A stretch of DNA of 45,565 bases, from the NCBI GenBank assembly GCA_021153985.1, contig JAJKJM010000011.1, positions 1 to 45,565 of the forward strand, read 5' to 3'. The stretch comes from Polaromonas sp. (GTDB lineage: Bacteria; Pseudomonadota; Gammaproteobacteria; Burkholderiales; Burkholderiaceae_C). The first letter of the stretch is position 1; each line of letters begins with the position of its first letter. The position numbers and the translations under genes were made by a program. Positions 1 through 8,600 of this stretch are shown in pieces. The notes below the pieces were generated by a model. It worked only from the letters and a program-made list of their open reading frames with translations. It was not told the DNA's origin and did not search any database.

Positions 1-30
1 ATGCTGGTATGGGAGACCTGTGCCCGTTGA
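1..30 (+). CDS. 3' end of an upstream gene (partial), possibly the AddB-like nuclease partner
   Basis: Only ten codons are visible, ending in TGA at 28-30, 12 bases before the helicase start. In related genomes an AddA-like helicase is preceded by a PD-(D/E)xK nuclease of AddB type, so that is the natural guess, but the visible tail has no diagnostic motif. A second open frame runs through positions 2-46 and ends in a TGA that overlaps the helicase ATG (ATGA). I cannot tell which of the two frames is the real upstream gene. Confidence 0.3.
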   Translation: MLVWETCAR

Positions 31-42
31 AAGGGTTGGACT

Positions 43-3000
43 ATGAAGATCGCCCACACCGCCGCCTACGAACGCAACGGCGAGCCGGTCTCTGCCGATG
101 CCTTCTACGCCATCGCCTGCGACCCACGGCGCAGCGTGGCGGTGGAAGCCTGCGCCGGCGCGGGCAAGACCTGGATGCTGGTCTCGCGCATCGTGCGGGC
201 CTTGCTCGACGGGGCCACAGCCGCACCCGGGCAGCAAGTGCTGCCGCATGAAATCCTGGCCATCACTTTCACCAAAAAAGCCGCCGGTGAAATGCGCGAG
301 CGCCTGGACGACTGGCTCAAGGCCTTCGCCCATGCCGACGACGCCACCTTGCTGCATGAACTGCAAATGCGCGGCGTCAAGCTCGATGTTTCAAGCCAAA
401 AAGGCCTGAGGGCCGCACAGGACGTGCGCGAGCAGCTATCAAATTTATACCGCTCCATTCTGGCCAGCGGCCGCTCGGTGCAGATCCGCACCTTTCACAG
501 CTGGTTTGCCGCCTTGCTGCGCAGCGCGCCGGTGGCGGTGCTGCAGCGGCTGGAGTTGCCCGTCAACTACGAGTTGCTGGAGGACGATGCGCCCGCGCGC
601 GCGCTGGTCTGGCGGCGGTTTTATGCCGCGGTCGCGGCGGATGCATCGCACCGGGCTGACTTCGAAGCCGTGGTGCTGGCGTACGGGCGCTTTCAAACCG
701 ACAAGGCCCTGCAGGCCGCGCTCGACAAACGCACCGAGTTCACGCTGGCCGACGAAAAGGGCGTGATCGACGCGTCGGTGCAAGCCTTCGCGGCGCAATT
801 CACCGAATTTGGCGGCCTGGATGAACCGGAAGAGCTGCTCAGCAGCAACCGCTTTCACCGGCAAACCCTGAGAGACGCCGCCGTGGCGCTGGGCCGCGCG
901 AGCGCGCCGACTTTTTCGGCCAAGGGGGTGGAGCTTGAGCAGGCGCTGACGGCGGGCGACATCCCGGCCGCCATTGCGGCCCTGCTGACCGAGAAAGGCA
1001 CGCCGCGCAAATTCGGCGAAAAAATCGTGGGTATCGAGCAGGTGCGGATTGCCCAGGACCTGGTGTTGCGCGTGGTAGCGGCTCGCCAGCAGCATGACGC
1101 GTGGCAATACCAGCAGCGCATGGCGCGCCTGACCCGTGTGCTGATCGCCGAGTTCACCGCCCTGAAGCGCGACCGCGGCTGGGTCGACATGAACGACGTC
1201 GAACGCGCCGCGCTGCTGATGCTGGCCGACCCGGTGTTGTCAGGCTGGGTGCAGGAGCGCCTTGACGCGCGCATCCGCCACCTGATGATCGACGAGTTCC
1301 AGGACACCAACCCGCTGCAGTGGCAGGCGCTGTATTCGTGGCTCATCGGCTATTCGGGTGCGGGCACGGCGCCCAGCGTGTTTCTGGTGGGAGACCCCAA
1401 GCAAAGCATTTACCGCTTTCGCCGCGCCGAGCCGCAGGTATTTCGCGCCGCCCAGGCCTTTGTGGTGCACGGCCTGGGCGGCGACTTGCTCAGCTGCGAC
1501 CACACGCGGCGCAATGCCGAAGCGGTGATCGACACCGTCAACGCCGCCATGGCCACGGCGCGTGAAGCCGACGGCTATGACGGCTTTCGCGAGCACACCA
1601 CGGCGTCTGGCCTGGCCGGCGCCGCGGGGCGCCTGCCGCCGATACCGCGCAACAAGGACGAAGAAGAAGCCTCGCCGCTGGCCGCCGGCTGGCGCGACAG
1701 CCTCACCATGCCGCGCGAGCTGCCCGAAGAAACCCTGCGCACGCGCGAGGCCCGACAGGCCGCCGCGTGGATTTCAGAGCAGGTGGCCGGCGGCCTCAGG
1801 CCGCAAGACGTGATGGTGCTGTCGCGCAAACGCGCAGGCCTGCTGCCGCTGCAAGACGAATTGCGCGCGCTGCACATCCCTGCGCAGGTGGGCGAAAAAA
1901 CCGAGCTGATCGACTGCTGCGAAGTGCTGGACATCGTGGCCTTGCTGGACGTGCTGGTGTCGCCGCAGCATGACTTGTCGCTGGCGCGTGCATTGCGCTC
2001 GCCGCTCTTTGGCCTGGGCGACGACAGCCTGGTCCAACTGGCCCTGCTGCACCGCGAGCACGGCATGCCCTGGTATGAGTTGCTACAAAAAGAGGAGCTA
2101 CTCGCCCATGATCTGATTGGGCTGGGGCCTATTTTGACCCGATGGAAAGGCTGGCTGGACAGCCTGCCGCCGCACGACGCGCTGCAAGGTATTTACGACG
2201 ACGGCGACGTCCTGGCGCGCTTTGGCGCGGCCGCGCCGGCTGCCGAGCGCGGTGCGGTGGTTGCCAACCTGCGCGCGCTGCTGGGTGTGTCACTGGCGCT
2301 GGACGGCGGCCGCTATGCCACGCCCTACAGCTTTGTGCGCGCCCTCAAAGCGGGCGGCACGCAGGCCCCCGCCACCGTCAGCACCGAGGCCGTGCGCCTG
2401 TTGACGATTCACGGCGCCAAAGGCCTGGAGGCCGAGGCCGTGCTGCTGTTGGACACCGACACGGTAGAGCGCAACGCCGACAGCATGGGCGTGCTGGTCG
2501 ACTGGCCCGGCGAGGCCACCGAGCCGCGCAAGTTTGTTTTCCTCGTCAGCGAAAGCCGGCCACCCGCCTGCGCGGCCGAAACCTTGGCCAGCGAGCAGGC
2601 CGCCCGCAAGCGCGAAGAGCTCAATGCGCTGTATGTGGCGCTGACGCGTGCGCGCCATACCCTAGTGATCTCGTCGATAGAGCCGCACCGCGTGACGACC
2701 GAAAGCTGGTGGCAGCGCCTGCAGGGGCTGCTGGGCGAATTGCCCGCGCCGGTGGCGGACGAATCCGCAGGCGCCCATCTCGACGCGGAGGATGCCGGCG
2801 TGTTCTACCTGCCCGAGCTGCCGGAACTGCCCGAAGCACTGATGCCGGCCGAGCCCGCCGGGAAGCGGATAGACGAAGATTCCCTCAAGGCGCGCGTCGG
2901 CAAGGCCATGCACCGTTTGCTCGAGTGGGGAGGTTTGCTGTCGGCCGAACAGGTGAAGGCGGCGGCGCGCGAGTTTCGCCTCAGCCCTGCAAAGGGGCAG

Positions 3001-3327
3001 GAGGCGGCCGAGCTGGCGCGGCGCATTCTGACAGGCGAGGGCGGCTGGGCCTGGCGCCGTGATGTGATCGCCTGGCAAGGCAACGAGGTCGACGTGGTGC
3101 ACGCCGGCCAGGCGCTGCGGCTGGACCGCCTGGTGCAGCGCAAGGACGCCGGCCATGAAGGCCACTGGTGGGTGCTGGACTACAAATCCAGCTTTGCGCC
3201 GCAGGAGCAGCCCGAACTGGTGGCCAAGATGCAAAGCTACCGCGCGGCGGTTCAACTGATTTACCCCGATGCGCAGGTCAAGGCCGCTTTTCTGACCGGG
3301 CAGGGAACTGTGGTCGAGGTGGATTGA
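43..3327 (+). CDS. UvrD/Rep-family helicase-exonuclease, AddA/RecB-like
   Basis: Predicted ATP-dependent DNA helicase with a C-terminal nuclease, the AddA/RecB-type subunit of a double-strand break end-processing enzyme. Superfamily 1 motifs are visible: Walker A AGAGKT at residues 38-43, Walker B DEFQDT at about 417-422, LVGDPKQSIYRFR at about 448-460, a motif V-like TIHGAKGLE near 786 and ALTRAR near 860. The C-terminus carries a PD-(D/E)xK-type nuclease signature: RLDR near 1028, then LDYKSS near 1045, with a downstream QSYR-like helix. At 1094 residues the length suits AddA. The ATG at 43 lies about 35 residues before Walker A, as expected. Two stretches (bases 389-450 and 2077-2138) look like in-frame copies of the roughly 60-bp dispersed repeat. 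The family assignment is firm; the AddA role is inferred because the partner gene is outside the window. Confidence 0.9.
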   Translation: MKIAHTAAYERNGEPVSADAFYAIACDPRRSVAVEACAGAGKTWMLVSRIVRALLDGATAAPGQQVLPHEILAITFTKKAAGEMRERLDDWLKAFAHADDATLLHELQMRGVKLDVSSQKGLRAAQDVREQLSNLYRSILASGRSVQIRTFHSWFAALLRSAPVAVLQRLELPVNYELLEDDAPARALVWRRFYAAVAADASHRADFEAVVLAYGRFQTDKALQAALDKRTEFTLADEKGVIDASVQAFAAQFTEFGGLDEPEELLSSNRFHRQTLRDAAVALGRASAPTFSAKGVELEQALTAGDIPAAIAALLTEKGTPRKFGEKIVGIEQVRIAQDLVLRVVAARQQHDAWQYQQRMARLTRVLIAEFTALKRDRGWVDMNDVERAALLMLADPVLSGWVQERLDARIRHLMIDEFQDTNPLQWQALYSWLIGYSGAGTAPSVFLVGDPKQSIYRFRRAEPQVFRAAQAFVVHGLGGDLLSCDHTRRNAEAVIDTVNAAMATAREADGYDGFREHTTASGLAGAAGRLPPIPRNKDEEEASPLAAGWRDSLTMPRELPEETLRTREARQAAAWISEQVAGGLRPQDVMVLSRKRAGLLPLQDELRALHIPAQVGEKTELIDCCEVLDIVALLDVLVSPQHDLSLARALRSPLFGLGDDSLVQLALLHREHGMPWYELLQKEELLAHDLIGLGPILTRWKGWLDSLPPHDALQGIYDDGDVLARFGAAAPAAERGAVVANLRALLGVSLALDGGRYATPYSFVRALKAGGTQAPATVSTEAVRLLTIHGAKGLEAEAVLLLDTDTVERNADSMGVLVDWPGEATEPRKFVFLVSESRPPACAAETLASEQAARKREELNALYVALTRARHTLVISSIEPHRVTTESWWQRLQGLLGELPAPVADESAGAHLDAEDAGVFYLPELPELPEALMPAEPAGKRIDEDSLKARVGKAMHRLLEWGGLLSAEQVKAAAREFRLSPAKGQEAAELARRILTGEGGWAWRRDVIAWQGNEVDVVHAGQALRLDRLVQRKDAGHEGHWWVLDYKSSFAPQEQPELVAKMQSYRAAVQLIYPDAQVKAAFLTGQGTVVEVD
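389..450 (+). repeat. Dispersed repeat A, copy 1 (inside the helicase gene)
   Basis: Shows the repeat A layout: TTTCAAGCC, AAAGGCCTGAGGGCC, and AGCTATCAAATTTATA at the 3' end. It is read in frame by the helicase gene, encoding roughly residues 116-136. It is a degenerate copy, recognised by its ordered match to copies at 6026, 12264, 34778 and 40281. Confidence 0.5.
2077..2138 (-). repeat. Dispersed repeat A, copy 2 (inside the helicase gene, inverted)
   Basis: On the minus strand this reads AAAATAGGCCCCAGCCCAAT, then ATCA, a short spacer and GTAGC with a TTTTTGTAGCAAC end. It is the same layout as the other repeat A copies, in the opposite orientation to the host gene. It stays in frame and encodes about residues 679-699 of the helicase. 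Confidence 0.6.
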
Positions 3328-3445
3328 TCTCACCCCGTGCATCTGGACCCTAGCGGCAGATTTCGGCAGATTTCGACTGATTTCAATTTATTCCGGCCCA
3401 TCCCGGCCAATCCCTTCGGTCACCGACCTGAAAGAGAGCACCCCC

Positions 3446-4078
3446 ATGTTCAAGCACCTTGCCGTTTCTCTGGCCCTGGCAGCCGCGTTGCCAATCGCCC
3501 TGGCACAAACCCCCGCGCCCGCCAGCTCCACGCTGCGCCTGCGCGCCACGATTGAAAAAATCGACGCCACCAGCCTGACGGTCAAAGAGCGCAGCGGCGA
3601 GGTGATCACGCTGGTGCGACCCGCCACCATGGATGTGTCTGAGGTGTACCCGCTGGCGCTGGCCGACATCAAACCCGGCAGCTACATCGGCACCGCCGCC
3701 ATGCCCCAGGCCGACGGCAGCCAACTGGCGCTGGAAGTGGTGGTGTTTCCAGAGGCCGCGCGCGGCACCGGAGAAGGCCACCGCCCCTGGGACTTGCGGC
3801 CCGAAAGCACCATGACCAATGCCACCGTGGCAGACCTCGCGGCCGCGCCGTCATCAGTGCCCGGCGGGCAAAAGCTCACCCTGCGCTACAAAGACGGCGA
3901 GAAAACCGTGATCGTGCCGCCCGGCGCGCCCGTGGTGTCGTTCAAGCCCGGCAAGGCCGATGAAAACGTGCTGCTGGTGCCGGGCGCCAAAGTGATGATC
4001 ACGGCGCAGGAGCGGGAAGGCAAGCCGACCGCACTGCGTGTGATCGTCGGGCGCAACGGGTTTGCGCCGCCCATGTAA
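3446..4078 (+). CDS. Exported protein of unknown function (DUF5666-like beta-rich)
   Basis: A 210-residue protein with a clear Sec signal peptide: K4, a hydrophobic Ala/Leu core at residues 6-20 and a cleavage site after about ALA-Q (residue 21). The mature part has short beta-strand-like segments built around RLRATIEKIDATSLTVKERSG and a second similar unit near LLVPGAKVMIT. This resembles small periplasmic OB-fold-like domains (DUF5666 type) from memory. No catalytic motif is evident. A ribosome binding site (AAAGAGAG) lies about 6 bases before the ATG. It is flanked by a short gap after the helicase and a long repeat-containing gap downstream, so it is probably monocistronic. Function unknown. 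Confidence 0.8.
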   Translation: MFKHLAVSLALAAALPIALAQTPAPASSTLRLRATIEKIDATSLTVKERSGEVITLVRPATMDVSEVYPLALADIKPGSYIGTAAMPQADGSQLALEVVVFPEAARGTGEGHRPWDLRPESTMTNATVADLAAAPSSVPGGQKLTLRYKDGEKTVIVPPGAPVVSFKPGKADENVLLVPGAKVMITAQEREGKPTALRVIVGRNGFAPPM

Positions 4079-4154
4079 GGCCCGGTTGGCTCCTGGCCGG
4101 ACAGGACCAGTCGTCGAGGTCTTAAGGGCCGGCCGTGGCTTTGGGGAGGTCGCA

Positions 4155-4276
4155 GGCCCCCATCCCTGCCTTCCCCCAGCGGGGGAAGGAGCAAGACAAG
4201 CTATCGGAGATCGCCAACAAAGACCGCGAGGGCATTTAATTCCCTCCCCCGCTGGGGGAGGGTTAGGGTGGGGGCC
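4155..4276. repeat. Inverted-repeat element, about 120 bp (MITE/REP-like)
   Basis: The left arm starts GGCCCCCATCCCTGCC and contains its own small hairpin (TTCCCCCAGCGGGGGAAGG). The right arm contains CTCCCCCGCTGGGGGAG and ends GGGTTAGGGTGGGGGCC, the near-complement of the left end. The centre, about 40 bp, is unique. The structure is that of a small non-coding mobile or REP-type element, and it could fold into a strong cruciform or RNA hairpin. It lies in the non-coding gap 4079-4647. Confidence 0.75.
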
Positions 4277-4314
4277 AACCGGCCTCACCCCAAAAGCAGC
4301 CTTTTACAGTCGCG

Positions 4315-4551
4315 TCAGGTCCGCAGCCGCCCGTCAAACCTCACCACACCGACATTCCTAAACGTACCGCCCACGCGATTGCCGTTACCGTAGTTGCGCG
4401 TATGCCGTCCACCGCATTGATCAGAAATTCCCGCGTCACCTTGGAGCTGCAATGCATGGTGATTCACTGCCGATTTGCCGCACCTGCAATAATTGCAGGC
4501 TCCCGATGACCCGCAACGCACCAGCGCTCGCCGCCGTGTCTGCATAAGCAC
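4315..4551 (-). pseudogene. Doubtful open frame, possible gene remnant
   Basis: A 78-codon minus-strand frame ending in a Gly/Asn/Arg-rich stretch (QCGGRHTRNYGNGNRVGG). I do not recognise it. Third-position base use is mixed rather than GC-rich as in the neighbouring genes, and no good ribosome binding site was found. It is listed because it occupies most of a 569-bp gap and its end looks protein-like. It may equally be non-coding. Confidence 0.15.
4483..4499. other. 17-bp near-perfect palindrome
   Basis: CCTGCAAT-A-ATTGCAGG is a perfect 8+8 dyad around one base. It lies about 150 bp upstream of the flavoprotein start and could be a regulator binding site or a relic of a repeat. No function can be assigned. 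Confidence 0.4.
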
Positions 4552-4647
4552 CGCGGACCTGCTGGTTTCGGCTTTGCCAGCTCCTGCCTCCAGGCGCGAC
4601 GCCTTTTTCTTTGTTTAACTTGTGACCCGCAACAGGCGGCAACCCCA

Positions 4648-6039
4648 TTGACCTCTACCGCCGCTTCCTCTCAACCCTCTTCGACCCGCCCCCTGCGCAT
4701 CGCCGTGATCGGCGGCGGGCCCGCCGGCCTGATGGCGGCCGAGGTGCTGGCCGGTGCCGGCGCTGCCTTGTCGGTGCAGGTGTATGACGCCATGCCCTCG
4801 GTGGGGCGCAAGTTTTTGCTGGCCGGCATCGGCGGCCTCAATCTCACGCACTCCGAGCCACCGCAAATTTTCATGAGCCGCTATGGCGAGCATGCCGCCC
4901 ACCTGCAGCCCTTGCTGGCGGCCTTCGGTGCGGCGGAGCTGCGCGCCTGGGCCGAAGCGCTGGGCATTGAAACCTTTGTCGGCACCTCAGGCCGTGTATT
5001 CCCCAAAGATATGAAAGCCGCGCCGCTGCTGCGCGCCTGGCTGCACCGCCTGCGCCAGTCCGGCGTGCAGTTTTCCATGCGGCATCGCTGGCTGGGTTGG
5101 GCCGACGACGGCGCGCTGAAGTTTTCAACGCCCACCGGCGAAGTGCTGGCTGAGGCCGACGCCGTGGTGCTGGCGCTGGGCGGCGGCAGCTGGGCGCGAC
5201 TGGGCTCTGACGGTGCCTGGGCGCCGCTGCTGGCAGCGCGGGGCGCGGCGGTCGCGCCGCTCTTGCCGTCCAACTGCGGCTTTGACGTGGCCGCCCGGCC
5301 CGACAGCCCGGCGCAGATTCAGGAGGCCGCGGCAGAGCCCGGTGAAACCCGCCGCGAATTCCTGCAAGAACTCATCGGCAAATCCCCGCAAGCCCCCGCC
5401 GGCTGGACAGAACACTTCTCCAGCCGCTTCGCAGGGCAGCCCTTCAAGTCAGTCGCCATCCATTTCACCGATTCACGCGGCCGAAGCTTCAGCCGCAAAG
5501 GCGAGTTCATCGCCACCGCCACCGGCGTAGAAGGCAGCCTGGTCTACGCGGTATCAAGCCTGCTGCGCGACGAGATCGCCGCCCACGGCAGCGCCACCTT
5601 CATGCTCGATTTGCTGCCCGACAAATCGCCCGAGCAGGTGCTGACTGAAGTGCGCCACCCGCGCGGCTCACGCTCGCTCTCCAGCCACCTGAAGAGCCGC
5701 CTCAACCTCGACGGCATCAAAGCCGCCATGCTGTACGAACTGCTGGGCAAAGACGCCATTGCCGACCCGGTGCGCCTGGCCGCCGGCATCAAGGCGCTGC
5801 CGGTGCGCGTCACCGCCACCAGGCCGATTGACGAAGCCATCAGCACGGCAGGCGGCGTGATGTTTGAAGGCCTGAGCGCCCAGTTGCAGCTTGGCGCCGC
5901 GGCAACTGTGCCCCAGCCCGTCTTCTGCGCCGGCGAAATGCTGGATTGGGAAGCGCCCACCGGCGGCTACCTGCTCACGGGCTGCTTTGCCAGCGGCCGC
6001 GCCGCAGGGCAGGGCGTTATAAGCCATTTCGGCCTCTAG
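4648..6039 (+). CDS. FAD-dependent oxidoreductase, HI0933/BaiN-like family
   Basis: A 463-residue flavoprotein of the HI0933-like (Pfam HI0933_like / TIGR03862-type) family. The N-terminal Rossmann motif VIGGGPAGLMAAE (about residues 20-32) binds the FAD ADP moiety. The family motif GRKFLLAGIGGLNLTHSE follows, and ALGGGSWARLGSDG sits mid-protein. The C-terminal STAGGVMFE and GEMLDWEAPTGGYLLTGCFASGRAAG complete the FAD site. The start is TTG at 4648; the next in-frame ATG lies beyond the FAD motif, so the TTG start is needed. The last two sense codons and the TAG stop lie within a repeat A copy. Physiological substrate unknown. Confidence 0.92.
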   Translation: MTSTAASSQPSSTRPLRIAVIGGGPAGLMAAEVLAGAGAALSVQVYDAMPSVGRKFLLAGIGGLNLTHSEPPQIFMSRYGEHAAHLQPLLAAFGAAELRAWAEALGIETFVGTSGRVFPKDMKAAPLLRAWLHRLRQSGVQFSMRHRWLGWADDGALKFSTPTGEVLAEADAVVLALGGGSWARLGSDGAWAPLLAARGAAVAPLLPSNCGFDVAARPDSPAQIQEAAAEPGETRREFLQELIGKSPQAPAGWTEHFSSRFAGQPFKSVAIHFTDSRGRSFSRKGEFIATATGVEGSLVYAVSSLLRDEIAAHGSATFMLDLLPDKSPEQVLTEVRHPRGSRSLSSHLKSRLNLDGIKAAMLYELLGKDAIADPVRLAAGIKALPVRVTATRPIDEAISTAGGVMFEGLSAQLQLGAAATVPQPVFCAGEMLDWEAPTGGYLLTGCFASGRAAGQGVISHFGL

Positions 6040-6083
6040 CCCAATCAGGGCATTGGCTACCAGCTATTGATTTGATAGCATTG
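6026..6083 (+). repeat. Dispersed repeat A, copy 3
   Basis: One of the cleaner copies: ATTTCGGCCTCTAGCCCAAT, then CAGGGC, a variable spacer and AGCTATTGATTTGATAGC. The TAG inside GGCCTCTAGCCC is the stop codon of the HI0933-like flavoprotein. The 3' part forms a small dyad (GCTAT...ATAGC). Confidence 0.8.
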
Positions 6084-6144
6084 GCGTAGAGCCAGCACAG
6101 CGCACCTTGCAAGCAACGAGCGCTAAATTCACGAAGGAACAACC

Positions 6145-6426
6145 ATGATCGTCCGTTTCAACATCGACCCGATGATGCAGGAAGAGTTTGAATACCGCGT
6201 CAGCTACGAAGGCGAAGAGCTCTACGGCGACGCCGGCCTCGACAGCGTAGAAGCTTGCATCATCGCCGCCACCGAAGGCCTCGGCCAGGACGCCATCGCG
6301 GCAGAAGTGGCCTACAAAGGCATCATCAGCGGCACCTACGCGCTCGCATCGCTCGCGCTGGCGTCAGCGCAGATCGCGCAGCATGCAATGCAGACGACTG
6401 AAGCGATCGAAGAGGCGGCCCAGTAA
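6145..6426 (+). CDS. Small protein of unknown function
   Basis: A 93-residue acidic protein preceded by GAAGGA, a good ribosome binding site, 6 bases before the ATG. The first half contains FEYRVSYEGEELYGDAGLDS; the second half is Ala-rich and hydrophobic (ALASLALASAQIAQHA), either an amphipathic helix or a weak membrane segment. I do not recognise a family. GC-rich codon use matches the core genome, so it is probably native. It is followed closely by an exported protein gene. Confidence 0.7.
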   Translation: MIVRFNIDPMMQEEFEYRVSYEGEELYGDAGLDSVEACIIAATEGLGQDAIAAEVAYKGIISGTYALASLALASAQIAQHAMQTTEAIEEAAQ

Positions 6427-6456
6427 CCCTCCAGCGTTGAACAAAGGGACAGCGAT

Positions 6457-7080
6457 ATGCAGCCATTGAAGTTGACGCATTGTTTGTTGGCTTTGGCGTT
6501 TGTTTGCACGCCTGCCCTGTCGCAGCAAGAGGAGCCCATTCATTTTCAAGCGCAGCCTTTCGTGCTGGAGGTCAGGGAAGGGCACGCTTGCGATCTGGGA
6601 AATCTGGAGTCCGATCTTTTCGACTCGGATTACCAGGGAGAGAAGCTGTGCAGCGTGGTCAGCCAGACGTCCATCCCGGGCGAGGCACGCAAGGCATTGT
6701 TTTATACCGTTGCGTCAGGGCCTGAATCATTCGGAATACTCGACCTAGTCTTTATCCCTTTTCATGGGTCCAGGCGTACGCACTTCTACCACTCGGGCCC
6801 ACCGGTCAAGTCGAGGCGAATTGCGATTTGTGTAACCGCTTCCGCACCATTCGGGGAGGGCCTGGGTGTTCTTCTCCGGGCGGCGGTGGACCCCAGAGAA
6901 GATCAAATTTCGCCCTTGTGCACCTTCTCGGGGAGTTACATCATGTCCTTTCTAGCCAGTCCAAAGACACCTGTGAGGTGGACCAATCTGGCGCTGGGTG
7001 CACGCGCACTGGACGACTCTGCCGGCAAGGTTCCTTATCTGGTTCAGGTGCGCGTGTTATTACCTGTACCGAAGCCTTGA
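6457..7080 (+). CDS. Exported protein of unknown function
   Basis: A 207-residue protein with a Sec signal peptide (K5, hydrophobic LLALAFVCTPA, cleavage after about ALS-Q at residue 22). The mature part has scattered cysteines (in ACDLG, KLCSVVS, IAICVTAS and PLCTFSG) that could form disulphides. No domain is recognised. Codon use is somewhat less GC-rich than in flanking genes, so acquisition is possible. It ends 9 bases before the phosphatase gene, so the two may be cotranscribed. Confidence 0.7.
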   Translation: MQPLKLTHCLLALAFVCTPALSQQEEPIHFQAQPFVLEVREGHACDLGNLESDLFDSDYQGEKLCSVVSQTSIPGEARKALFYTVASGPESFGILDLVFIPFHGSRRTHFYHSGPPVKSRRIAICVTASAPFGEGLGVLLRAAVDPREDQISPLCTFSGSYIMSFLASPKTPVRWTNLALGARALDDSAGKVPYLVQVRVLLPVPKP

Positions 7081-7089
7081 AGCGACGCC

Positions 7090-7575
7090 ATGGCAGCGAG
7101 CTACTCCATCCTCTTCGTCTGCATGGGCAACATCTGCCGCAGCCCCACGGCCCACGGCGTGTTCCTGCAAAAAGTCAAGGACCGCGGCCTGTCCGATCAA
7201 ATCCAGGTCGACTCCGCCGGCACCCACAACTATCACCCCGGCAATCCGCCCGACGAACGCTCACAGGCTCATGCCGTCAAACGCGGCTACGACCTGTCAG
7301 CTTTGAGAGCCCGGCAGATTTCGGACTCGGATTTTGAGCGCCATGATTTGATCCTGGCCATGGACTGGGACAACCTGGCTTTGATTCAGGAGGAATGTCC
7401 TGCTGAGCACCTCGGCAAAGTACGCAGGCTCACGGAGTTCTGCCTGAAGCACGACAGTCCGGTTGTGCCTGATCCTTACTACGGCGGCAAGGATGGGTTT
7501 GAGCACGTGCTCGACCTGGTGGAGGATGCTTGTGAGGGGCTGATGCGGTATGTGGAACGCCAGCTGAAGCCTTGA
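7090..7575 (+). CDS. Low molecular weight protein-tyrosine phosphatase
   Basis: A 161-residue cytosolic phosphatase of the LMW-PTP/Wzb family, which hydrolyses phosphotyrosine through a cysteinyl-phosphate intermediate. The P-loop CMGNICRS places the nucleophile at Cys11 and the phosphate-binding Arg at 17. The general acid Asp128 lies in the DPYYGG motif. DSAGTHNYHPGNPPDERS and the AMDWDN segment are typical. The length is standard. No kinase or capsule genes are nearby, so the substrate is unknown. It is the last high-GC gene before the AT-richer block. Confidence 0.95.
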   Translation: MAASYSILFVCMGNICRSPTAHGVFLQKVKDRGLSDQIQVDSAGTHNYHPGNPPDERSQAHAVKRGYDLSALRARQISDSDFERHDLILAMDWDNLALIQEECPAEHLGKVRRLTEFCLKHDSPVVPDPYYGGKDGFEHVLDLVEDACEGLMRYVERQLKP

Positions 7576-7590
7576 GTAAGACAGACTTGA

Positions 7591-8493
7591 TTATTTGCGA
7601 AGGATTGCGTCTCTAAGTGAACCTCGCCACTGACGGTTGTGAATTAGACGTGCGTCGTGTAGGGAGCCGTCGAGAATTTGCTTCTTCGTCAGCATAGTTA
7701 GCCGGGCCCAATCATCTTTAAAGATATAGGTAGCATTCCCGTGCACCGGGCTTTCAAAGATGTACTTCCCGGACTTAGTGAAACCAAAGACCACGTAGTC
7801 TTTAAAGCCACCCATGCCTACTGCGAGAAAGTCGGGATTGTGTTGAGTGATCGATTTAATCCTCTCTTCGATCACAGGAAGGACGTTGTCGGGCAAATCC
7901 CTAAAGAATTCTGCTAAGGCAGTTTTAGCTCGCGCGAATGGATACGCCCCTTGGGGCAGAATTTTCCAGTTAAGGCGATGAACCTTAATAGCCTTCTCCA
8001 GCTTCAAATTGACAATGTCTAGCGCACCGAAAATTTCCAAGAACAGATTCAAGACATGAACAATTTCAGTCTCTGAATTTTTGCTTAAGGCTAGCTCACG
8101 TGAGCAAATCATCGAGCCGCTGGGGCCGTTAATTACCGTTAGATATTCCTCAGGCGGCGCCACTAATTCCCGTTGATAAATCTGCATGGTGCGAATCTGT
8201 GTTCCTGAGTGCTCCTGCCCGTGCCAATCCTTCCAAGTTCGATAGGTCATGTAAGACTCAGGTATCTTTGGCAGGTCTCTCCGTATCACAACCTTTCCAT
8301 TCGCATTGAAGCTGGCAACCGCGCCATCGGGAGGGGGCAATATGGAATCTCCTTCGGTAGGAGGGCCTGCAAAACCAAGAGCCTCTACTGCTGCAGCCAG
8401 TTGCGGTAACGGGTGCACTACTCGGAATGTCCCCAATTTGGCGATTACTGCGGCATACGTAGAAAGGCCGCGAAGTTGTTTTGGCTTGGGCAT
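7591..8493 (-). CDS. Unrecognised protein in the AT-richer accessory block
   Basis: A 300-residue protein, probably soluble, with no signal peptide or clear membrane segment. I chose the ATG at 8493 because GGAGG sits 4 bases upstream; the TTG at 8496 would be too close. The C-terminus has the pattern NATYIF, then W, LTKKQIL, H..R.IH and W (about residues 252-290), which I believe recurs at the ends of several accessory proteins, though that is from memory. Codon use is clearly less GC-rich than in the flanking core genes. The stop lies 16 bases from the convergent phosphatase gene. Function unknown. Confidence 0.75.
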   Translation of the reverse strand: MPKPKQLRGLSTYAAVIAKLGTFRVVHPLPQLAAAVEALGFAGPPTEGDSILPPPDGAVASFNANGKVVIRRDLPKIPESYMTYRTWKDWHGQEHSGTQIRTMQIYQRELVAPPEEYLTVINGPSGSMICSRELALSKNSETEIVHVLNLFLEIFGALDIVNLKLEKAIKVHRLNWKILPQGAYPFARAKTALAEFFRDLPDNVLPVIEERIKSITQHNPDFLAVGMGGFKDYVVFGFTKSGKYIFESPVHGNATYIFKDDWARLTMLTKKQILDGSLHDARLIHNRQWRGSLRDAILRK

Positions 8494-8600
8494 CAATCCT
8501 CCCCGTGGTTGAAGAATGAGTGTGGGGGCAGGAGCTTAGGCACCCAACAGGGTTAACTAGTACTTCAACTAGAGGGGAACGAGCGCTGCTGCGTTAACTT

